From: Apostichopus japonicus
Taxonomy: Eukaryota > Echinodermata > Holothuroidea > Aspidochirotida > Stichopodidae
Direction: 5' to 3'
Assembly: GCF_037975245.1 (NCBI RefSeq)
Contig: NC_092574.1
Location: 6,752,713-6,816,712, forward strand
DNA length: 64,000 bases
Each line of letters begins with the position of its first letter. Position 1 is the stretch's first letter. A program made the translations under genes and the position numbers. Under the pieces are notes generated by a model. The model was not told where the DNA came from and did no database searches. It saw only the letters and a program-made list of their open reading frames with translations. Shown here in pieces: positions 30,902 to 64,000 of the stretch.

Positions 30902-31210
30902 GGGGGGTAGGTAGCTTCCAAAAAGTGGGGGGGGCACAACATCAGAGGGGTACTTTCTCATTCCACAACCACCACTTGTAATGCTATAAACCGATACACA
31001 CCGGCCATATCACTTAAATATATATGATGTGTTAGTCTGCTATCAATACTATTATGGTGCACGTGAATAAATAAAAGAAAATATTAAACTTAGCAAAGGC
31101 TTAAGATATCCAAAAGAGTTCTTCATCAAAGGGGCACATTTTATTTGCCAGTAGGGCATATTTGCTATTTTGGAAAAAAATGGGGGCGTGCCCCCCAGGC
31201 TCCTACCCCC
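30902..31210 (-). mobile_element. Family F element copy 1
   Basis: Ends are inverted: GGGGGTAGGTAGCTTCC at left and GGCTCCTACCCCC at right. The interior contains CATCAAAGGGGCACATTTTA and GCCAGTAGGGCATA, shared in opposite orientation with the element split by insertions at 50205-52256. Likely a small non-autonomous DNA element; no clear target duplication seen. Confidence 0.8.
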
Positions 31211-32484
31211 TAATATAACATTCTATATCCATTGCACAATTCTAACCATACAGTTTATAACACTTTCACATTTCGACCTCTGCTGACCTTTGACTTCCAC
31301 CAAAAGCAACAGGAAATGTACTCATTATGTACATGCCACATACAAAAAACAATATCTAAACAATGTATTACATTCAGTCCAACAAGCTGTTTACAAAAAA
31401 AAAAACAATATAGGCATAAAACTGACAGCATTTTATCATTTCGTTTATTAACAAAAATTTCATATTCACTTACCGGTGAGACTTATACAGCATGCAACCT
31501 CCAGTAAGACTTTCTTGATATTGCCATACACTGTTCTTGAAACAACTGTACTATGCATGTATATATTACTGTGTTGATCGAAATACTTGACAACGCAGTG
31601 TTTTCGGATACTCATCCCTCCAGAACTGGCAGTACGGTAGCAACTTAACGTTGCACAGGAACAGTCAGATCCAATTTTCTGCCAATTCAGGAAATTATAC
31701 TTATGCAACTTTTTTCCCATCAAGTGACAAATCACATGATGGTACTTGTACAAATTTTAACAAAAGTTATGTATGTAAAAGTTAAATAACTAAAAACAAG
31801 CTGAGTGACAAATTGTATTGTTGCACAGGCCAATTATATTCTGAAGCAATATATTATTTTATTGTTTGACACAGAATTATCTAAAAAAGTTTGACTATTC
31901 AGGAATAATATGTCCATTAGTAATCTGGGTGATAGCTTTGATATAATTTGAATATATAGGTTCACTGATGGCCAAGAGTCCTTCAGACAAGAATATGTCG
32001 ATCAACCAAATCCCTTTATTTGGCTTGCATATGACTTCCTGGGGTGCGAGGGTTATACAGAGTAACAAACACTAAACTATGTTCACTCTTTTTTACAACA
32101 CCCATGACACTAACCACTAGCTGACCATATCACACAAGTAGGCCAACCTTAAAATTAAATTATGACACGGTTCCCAAGAAATTCAAATATAAATTGACAA
32201 GATATCATAAACAGCATTTACACATTATCTGTAAATTTTACCTACATTGAGAGTTTACTTACCCTTTCGTGTCATGTGTAGATTGAATACTTACAGTATA
32301 AATATAGACTCTTCAGAGAGTAAGCCATTATTGGTATCAGGAGGGCTCGACAGGACCTTGGCATGTTGTACTGAGCTTTGAAACATTACAATTAAACCAC
32401 TTCCAACCAAACACTGTTAGTTTTTGTATGCCAATAACTGTCAATAACCTCGACTGACATTTAACCGTTGCAATGAACTAGTTT

Positions 32485-32856
32485 TTAAAGGGTGTGAAGA
32501 CTCGCGCAAAAAGAAACGTCTTATGCCGGTAATCTGACCTAGTTTCGAATGAGGTGTAACAGAGGTAGGTGTTAGACACCACCATCGATCCCAGAAAATA
32601 CACACACAGCTTGCTACCTTCGGTAATTAGACACTAGTGTACAGTCAGTACAAACAGCTGCGGTCAATACCTACAGCACAGTGTACACACAAAACAGCGA
32701 TGGACATCTCAGGTCCAGCTAAAGATAACAAGGTATCACGTTTCATTACTGTCTGCATTTTGTATCGACACAATCAAAACGTCACTTGCAAGCAACAGAA
32801 AGTTAACTTTTTCAGATGGCCGCACGCGGTTTGGGGCGAGTCTTCAATGCCTTTAA
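32485..32856 (+). mobile_element. Family B MITE copy 2
   Basis: TTAA then AGGGTGTGAAGACTCGCGC at left; GGGGCGAGTCTTCAATGCCT then TTAA at right. The inner ends form an imperfect terminal inverted repeat sharing GAAGACTCGC. Confidence 0.92.
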
Positions 32857-33254
32857 AGAAGATCATCACCAGCAAACAATAGACCGTTGTCTATTGATGA
32901 ACATTATATGTAAATGTACTTCTTTTATTTGTACTGCTTATGTCGGTTGAATTAATGTAACCTGCTACAAGTCCCATGAACAAACATTTCCTCTTTAGTA
33001 ATTACTATTGCTAGGATCATCTCAACTGGAAAAGTATTGCAGTACATGTCCAGTGTTTACACAGCTTAATTTGTGAATCAAGAATATATATATCACTCAT
33101 CATCAATTATGATATCAGAACTATATTGTCCATATGTTAACAATCAAAGCTTCAATTCAGTCCAGATTTTTTTCTACCCAAATAAGGATAGAGCTAGCTA
33201 TACATTAGAGCTCTAAAAATGTTTGCCAGTCTAAGTTGTGCCAATCACCTGTTC

Positions 33255-33589
33255 CTAGAAGTAACAGACTAATTTCTCTAGCGCATCTTCTGCGACGTTA
33301 CTGTTAGTGAGAAACAGAGAGATTTCATTGGAAATCACAAAACCAGCCAGCTGCTTTAAATGAAAAAATTCTGTTGGCGAGATAAATTGTTCACTGCATG
33401 TCGTGATACTAAGAAACACTTAACCATTTGATATATGCTGTACTCTCGTAGGTTAACCCTAACAGGGGTTGGCACAGGTCCCACAGTGAAACCAGACACA
33501 GATAGATCTTCTCTGCAGTAGCTAGAGAGGTTCAATGCCCTCAGTCTCTGGTAGACTTGAGATGACACTGCGCCGTTCTCCTCAGCCAA
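33255..33589 (-). other. Candidate coding pair or 3'-UTR downstream of the growth factor
   Basis: Two adjacent phase-0 open segments, 33425-33589 and 33255-33353, are separated by a 71-bp stretch with GTTAAG and TTTAAAG borders. The second reads QLAGFVISNEISLFLTNSNV and ends KLVCYF, TAG. No family recognised. It could be chance frames in the growth factor's 3' UTR or the end of a small unknown gene. Confidence 0.2.
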
Positions 33590-33662
33590 CTATAAGGTAC
33601 GAATAAACACATTTTGTCATCCCAGACATAGTATCCAGGACATGGTAGGGTCACGGTAGCTT

Positions 33663-58130
<24,468 letters not shown>

Positions 58131-59027
58131 CTGTAAAAAGATTAAATTGAAGCATTCTTATAATTTCATAATGTACAGACTATTAATTAAACATACAAGA
58201 TCAAAACAAATATATTTTCATTTCTCCATTCAGAAATAATTGTTATGTGATTTTAGGTTAAAGTGAATGGCAAAATGGTCTTCATGTCACTGGGGATTAA
58301 TTAGTAAGTGCTTAATCAATTTCAATATTGAATCATAATGATCGAATGCTATACATACTGCACTGCACTGTTGAGAACAGTTTACCAATTAAATCAACTT
58401 TTTACATAACTTTCATCAACAATTTGATAGAATCCACCAAGTATTACTCAAACTAAGATTGGATTTGGTTGAACCAAGACGCCCAAGTCCTAGACTGTTT
58501 GACCAAACGAAGGTTAATGAGGGAGTCACTAATGAATTTGATTCGATTATCAACATTTTGTTGCTCAGACAATTTTCCATATTAGCTGAATCACATGCCA
58601 TTAGCAAATTGGACAACTTACAATGTTTTGACTTTTAACTCCATAATTTGAAATGAAACTTGACTAGTCAAGATATTGCGAGATACATGTTAAAATGGGA
58701 GTTTGCATCAAATAGCAGCTTAACATTTACTGACATTTACTCAAAGGCTCAGTCATGAAAGACTTGACAGCAATGACTGCTATAGTAGTTGGGGTAGAGG
58801 AGGGGGGGGGAAGGGGGGAGAGACAACTTATCTTATGAAATGGGAAAATATCCATTGCTACTATTCTCTTATCTACACCTCATTCACCTTCCGTTCCTAC
58901 TTGCCAGTAGAGGCCAGCTAGTAAACAGCATAATAGTTAACTGAACTCCCACAAGTGCCGGTATACTGCATGAAACCCTGTTGTCCGTTGTATGTGTGTG
59001 TGTATGCGTGTATGTATGTATGTATAA

Positions 59028-59240
59028 CAGGAACTCCCGAAGAAGCCTCATTGGGTTATCAAAGCCGCAAGCTGACCGAAGTCAGTCTCTTACATTCATA
59101 TTTAACGTCCATGATTATGAATTGTCAATTGTCAACAACTCTGTAATTGGATGACATACATTTAATCTGGGAGTGACTCGAACCGGGGACCTTATGATTG
59201 AAAGGCACCGGCGTTAACCACTGAGCTAAGACTCTAACAC
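59028..59240 (-). mobile_element. SINE A copy 5
   Basis: Full copy in reverse orientation. Head TTAGCTCAGTGGTTAACGC, B box GGTTCGAGTC; hairpin at 59072-59085. A (TATG)n tract at 59005-59024 on the plus strand is its tail. Confidence 0.9.
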
Positions 59241-59732
59241 GTCCCTTGCATGGTACATTGGGATCCTAGATTATGACAAGGGAGACACAATCCGCACAAC
59301 CCTCTCTTCCTCATAACCCACCTTCACCAACCCTCCCTCAGCACCTTCCCTCACTAAGACTGTCCCATTTTCCTCTATCAAGCTATACATTCAGACAGAT
59401 GAAGCTACCAGGACTCAAAAGATGATTCATAGATTTTCTTCTGGAGAAACGGCTTTTGACTTGATCAGAATTATAACATTATGTTAATAATATATATATA
59501 ATTATTGTTAATTATGTATTAATATTACAGTACGATAGAGCGTTTGAATCCTCTGGACGGTCACAGGTGCAGTTAATACAGAAACCGCATTCTTGTGTAC
59601 ACTGTTAGCAACCAGTGACTTCGGTCTATAAATAAACTTTCAAAAAACCATAAAGAACACTATCTGCAGGAATAGTTTGTGCTCACTGAGGCTAAAAGTT
59701 CATCTTAATGGCTCAAATTGAAGCATACATCA

Positions 59733-60098
59733 TTAAAGGGTGCGAAGACTCCCGCAAAAAGAAACGTCTAATGCCGGTAATCTGACCTAGTTTCGAATGA
59801 GGTGTAACAGAAGTGTTAGACACCACATTCAACCCCAGAAAATACACACACAGCTTGCTACCATCGGTAATTAGACACTAGTGTACAGTCAGTACATACA
59901 GCTGCGGTCAATACCCACAGCACAGTGTATAAACGATACAGCGATGGACATCTCAGGTCCAGCTTAAGATAACAAGGTATCACGTTTCATTACTGTCTGC
60001 ATTTTGTAGCGAAACAAACAAAACGTCACTTGCAAGCAACGGAAAGTTAACTTTTTCAGATGGCCGCACGAGGTTTGGCAAGTCTTCAATGCCTTTAA
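59733..60098 (+). mobile_element. Family B MITE copy 4
   Basis: TTAA then AGGGTGCGAAGACTC at left, AAGTCTTCAATGCCT then TTAA at right. It sits exactly at the junction of two 28-29-bp direct repeats (59705-59736 and 60095-60127). Confidence 0.93.
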
Positions 60099-63000
60099 TG
60101 GCTCAGATGGAAGCATACATCATTTAAAGCAGCACTGAGGATTCACTAAGTTTATTTATAAACAATTTTGAAAGTTGCATGCACAGACTATTTGTAAAAC
60201 ATGATTGAGGTTGTTCAGATAAACCACCCTCCTTTCATTTGCAGTTTTTTTGCAATCAGAAATTCAAGTATAATTGCCAACTGATATTAATAATTACACC
60301 TTTTTCTGACAATCTTGTTGCCAAATACTTTTTTTGCTTATATTGAAATGATTCAAACTTGAACTTCTTTATGAGATGAAATGAACCTCCAAAAATTGTG
60401 CCTGCTTTATATATAAAGATAAAGATCAAAATTGACCAAAATTTCAAATCTGATTGAAGAATCCCAAATCACCACAAACATGAATGACCATTTTTCCTCC
60501 TCAGAACATGTCACAATCTTGACCATTGCAACTGTCAGAAGTAACAGTGCTACTGTTGGAAAGGATGAAAAGTTTGGTATGTGAAATACCAATTATCTCC
60601 TTCTTTACCAATTATATAAAACAATGATCATAAAATACTCTAAAAATACCAAAAAAACACTTTGGAATATCCAAATAGCAGGTGGATATCTTTATAAAAT
60701 TCATATGGCTAACTTGACAATACCCAAAGGACCTGAGGTCAATGCGATGGAACATGCAGCTGTAGAGTGGCACTTTATACTCTTCTGGTAGACTAGTCGT
60801 GTAACCCTGGTTCAACCAATTCCCAATGAAAATTTCTATACTATTGAGTGACCTCTTGGGATGTTTTCATAGGTCGAAGTGAGTCTGATTTTCCCATGAA
60901 TTTATCTCTCTCAGGAGCATGGTTGCAAATCTCTGAGATATGTAATATTGTAGTCAGTCTGACCTACTATATACCGGCCCACTAGCACTCCAAGATTAAA
61001 GTTCATATGCACTGGAAAAGGTGCAAATATTTAATACATGGTGTTGAAAAAAAGATGTACGATATATGACAGTTAAACAGATATATACCGGTGGGAGACA
61101 TTCCACACTGTTAGTTATAAAAATAGCAGGTATTATTGTCAGTATATCAGATTTTCTTTTAATATGGATCTCTCTAATGGGTCCAGTTCTTGATTTTCTT
61201 TCCTTTTTCCCTCCCCCCCCCCCCCTCTGAAACACTGTAAATATATTTAGAATATGACAGCCATATTTTTTTCTTTTTCTTTTTTCTTTAAAGTTAGCAT
61301 CCGACCTATGGAGGCATTTTCAATTTGATCATTAAGCAGACATACTTTAATGGAACTGTTTGCACTGTGGTCCATTTGTATAGTTTAGATGGACTTAGCT
61401 GGAGAAAATTTTGTTTCACACTTGAAATATGATATGTTTGGAAAGTAACATTGGCTTCATCTTCAGGATCTTTGTGCAGGCTGGTTTGATTTCCACATCT
61501 GCTTTATAGCTCGAGATATTGAAGAACACAGCTGTGGAACTTTAAATCTTAATTGCTCCGCACTGACGAATATATTTCTATGTTTGTTTTCTCTTTTATG
61601 GAAGGCATTGGGGAAAGGGTTTGAGAGAAAAACTATCCTGCAAGTGAAAGTAGTATAATTATGGATAGGGGATGGGCTACCAATCTCTTACCAAAATCTC
61701 TCCACCCATAGGACTTCCATTTTCATAAAAAATAAAACAGTAACATATATGCTTGGTGGGACATATTAACAAACATATGCCACAAATTGCTATATATTAA
61801 CTATGTAATTAAGTACAACATTCCATAGCTCTACTATTTCAGCAAATTCATCACTATGAATCCAAGTCCGAGTCAGGCTCTCCCCCCACCCCCTCCCCAT
61901 CCACAGATTCCTACACCATAACTATCTTCCCATGATCATGTCTGAGGTGTTCATGATTTAAACTATGTACATGGACAGCAACATTTCCCTTGAGTAGTGT
62001 TATCTCTATGTACTGCAGTATTCAAACTAAATTTTCAATATAACATCTTGGTTTCTATTAACAGGAATCACTGTTAGTGATACAGTATATGTAAATTAGG
62101 TAACATTCATTGTATTTAGCATATGATACTTCTAATCCACAGAACCTTCAACATTACAATTCAGATAAATAAAATTAATGACATTATTTAATAAATTCAT
62201 TTGTACAAAGTTTAATTTTTCTGCATATCATCTATGTACCCACTATTTCTCTGCATCATACAGTGTGCTAAACTTTAACACTCCATACTCCATACTGACC
62301 ACATATATAATTTGAAAATTTCCTTGTGACAAAATGACTAGCTCAGTCAGGTCAGTTTAGGTGTTAAAATACCTTGAGGTGACTAAATACGACTGGACGG
62401 TGTAATTATCGTGTACTTCCACAGAATCATTTTGAATTGGAAGGATGGATGGGTTCAATAACAGATGAGAGTACAACTCCCACGCTATCTTGAAGCATTT
62501 ATGCAGCAGCTACAACCCATACCTCGGAACTTCAGGACGTACTTCCCATTCATGCGGTCAATTATAAATACAGACTGATTGAGTTTTAAATATAAATATC
62601 AAATTGTTGGCAGTCCGGGGACGGTTGAGAAAATATTTCTACCACAGGAATTAAACGTAGACGTGCTATACAATCATATATGTATCCAGGTCTTTAATGT
62701 CACAAGCATTCAACAATAAATTTATTAAACATATTACTGTGATATTAATTAAAAAATAAACAATAAATCTATCTTGATTACAACGACGAGTCAGTATATC
62801 ACTGACTGAGCTCTTATTACTAATTTTCCTTCCCGATGCTGTATGCACTATAATCATACCAACAATTTTCTCATAAATAGTAACTTGTGTATCCTGCTTC
62901 ACATTATAAAAAAAAAAAGATTTGATCAAAAAAAGACCAGTTTTATTGATAAAACATGATAACTTCTTCAGATTTACAGACTTTTGAAAGTATTTTTTGC

Positions 63001-63401
63001 CATTTATTGATATTTAAGTCGTTTATAGTCACAGAATTTGCATTCATGAAACGTGACAGGTGGTTTTACAATATAGTGATATCATAAATTCAATCTTGTT
63101 TGGTGTATTCTGACCTCATTTAACAATGAATGTCTCCATTGCATTCATTGAATGTCATTTAACTACAGCACCATTGTCATGTCTTTGCCACTACATAGCT
63201 AATTAAGTATCATATCTTCTCTGCCCAACATTTAGAATTAATTTTGTATACAATACATCCCTCCTCCTGACTATGACCAGTTTTTGTGCCGATTTATCAA
63301 CATTCAAGCTAGTACATTACTAGGTGCTTCTCTGCTTTGCACACAGAGCATCACTTATACTAGTCTTCCCACAAATTCAGAACCAAGAAGCTAAATATAT
63401 T

Positions 63402-63870
63402 GTTTTTAAAAAAAAATTCCTTATAGAGACATACATATTTTTATATTAATATTCAAGCTGCTTCCATTTTGTTTTTCGTATTCAAATTTTAAGGGGTTTG
63501 TCATTTTGTTACTTAAATTTACTTAAAACTCACTTTTTTTTCTCTTTTTTTTCTTCTTTTTTCTTTTTTTAGGAATTTCACTGTAAATCTCTATTGTTTA
63601 AAAAAAAAATCCTTATAGATACATTTATATTTTTATTTTCAAGCTGCGTCCATTTTTTTTTTAGTATTCATATTTTAAGGGATTTTGTCATTTTGTTACT
63701 TAAATTTACTAAAAACTCACTTTTTTTTTTCTTTTAGGAATTTAACTGTAAATCTTTATTATTTTGATAATTATTCTTTTCGTTTATATATTTACATATT
63801 TTGTTATATTAATATTTAAGCTGTGTCAATTTTATTCTTCATATTCATATTTTAAGGGTTTTCTCATTTT
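63402..63870. repeat. Tandem block, ~165-195-bp unit, three copies
   Basis: Units share TCCTTATAGA, AAGCTGC-TCCATTTT and TTTTGTTACTTAAATTTACT, followed by a T-rich tract and TTTAGGAATTT-ACTGTAAATC. Confidence 0.9.
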
Positions 63871-63950
63871 GTTGTAATTGTAAAGCGCTCTTGAACATGC
63901 ATAAGCTTGAAAAGAGAGCTATATAAATTTGGTAAAATAATAATAATAAA
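63871..63950 (+). mobile_element. 3' tail of a non-LTR (LINE/SINE) element
   Basis: GTAATTGTAAAGCGCTCTTG, then GAGCTATATAAATTTGG and (AAT)n. The same tail type ends the SINE at 10396-10790. The tandem block before it may be this element's multiplied 3' end. Confidence 0.6.
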
Positions 63951-64000
63951 TAGAGCTGTGTCAGTTTACATTGCACATATACTCCGACCACCATTCATGA

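Larger units (their letters stand above)
28940..33254. other. Intergenic region between cyclin G-like and PDGF/VEGF-like genes
   Basis: Tail-to-tail spacing. Contains the 29550-30128 tandem array, a family F element (30902-31210) and a family B MITE (32485-32856). No exon recognised. The growth factor's polyadenylation site is probably here but cannot be assigned. Confidence 0.6.
58131..64000. other. Right end of window: intron or 5' region of the growth-factor gene and repeats
   Basis: The missing signal-peptide exon, ending in phase 0, must lie here or beyond. I inspected splice-like sites at 61691-61729 and 62523-62574, but neither gives the right phase and a signal peptide. Contains SINE A copy 5, MITE B copy 4, and the tandem block at 63402-63870. 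Confidence 0.5.

Noticed and set aside
60407-60592. Frame resembling a signal peptide (FPTVALLLLTVAMVKIVTCS), considered as the missing first exon of the growth factor
   Set aside because: It begins at TTG after a stop, has no ATG before the hydrophobic stretch and no donor in the needed phase.
61691-61729. ATG-initiated segment MKMEVLWVERF before a GTAAGA donor, minus strand
   Set aside because: Ends in phase 2, has no signal peptide character, and no other support.
62523-62574. 52-nt exon-like segment (SVFIIDRMNGKYVLKFR, minus strand) with AATCAG and GTATGG borders
   Set aside because: It ends in phase 1 whereas the next growth-factor exon needs phase 0, and it is not hydrophobic. Could belong to another gene; too short to call.

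Overview
The window is nuclear DNA of an animal. Genes are split into many short exons with GT-AG introns, the sequence is AT-rich and full of micro- and minisatellites, and several families of non-autonomous transposons are scattered through introns and intergenic space. Three vertebrate-recognisable gene families (OCA2/P protein, cyclin G, PDGF/VEGF) appear in divergent invertebrate form. My best guess is a marine deuterostome invertebrate such as an echinoderm. That is an inference from gene content and style, not a proof. Nothing bacterial or viral was recognised. || Layout. (1) About 300-19020, minus strand: an OCA2/P-protein-like melanosomal transporter gene. Fourteen consecutive coding exons with fully compatible phases give 624 residues, and the 3' end of the gene lies left of the window. 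Its introns hold a 31-bp minisatellite (690-1232), a 3.8-kb array of about 39 copies of a 97-98-bp satellite (2199-6009), an uninterrupted (ATG)n tract of about 93 units only 37 bp from a splice donor (6497-6777), a tRNA-derived SINE (10396-10790), and a tandem duplication of an exon end that lacks exactly the five donor bases (9327-9557). (2) 19.0-22.1 kb: a divergent intergenic region with one TTAA-flanked MITE and a GC-rich patch carrying an E2F-like site. (3) 22111-28778, plus strand: a cyclin G-like gene, eight coding exons, 380 residues, with a polyadenylation signal at 28930. (4) 29-33.6 kb: intergenic repeats. (5) 33663-58130, minus strand: a secreted PDGF/VEGF-family growth factor, seven coding exons (283 residues plus stop), from a PDGF-like propeptide segment through the cystine knot to cysteine-rich VEGF-C/D-style repeats. 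The signal-peptide exon was not found and may lie right of 58130. (6) 58-64 kb: no convincing exon; repeats and a LINE/SINE-like 3' tail. || Mobile DNA. Family A is a tRNA-headed SINE (five copies) whose body encodes consecutive hairpins, the first capped by a C(TTCG)G loop. Family B is a ~372-bp MITE flanked by TTAA (four copies). Family C is a ~390-bp hAT-type MITE with CAGTGGCGGAGC ends (three copies, one with a perfect 8-bp target duplication). At 50.2-52.3 kb four elements are nested inside each other (F > E > D > C), and target duplications at each insertion fix their order. || The genes have no operon-like relation. OCA2-like and cyclin G-like are divergently arranged and could share a regulatory region. 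The PDGF/VEGF-like gene converges on the cyclin gene from the right.
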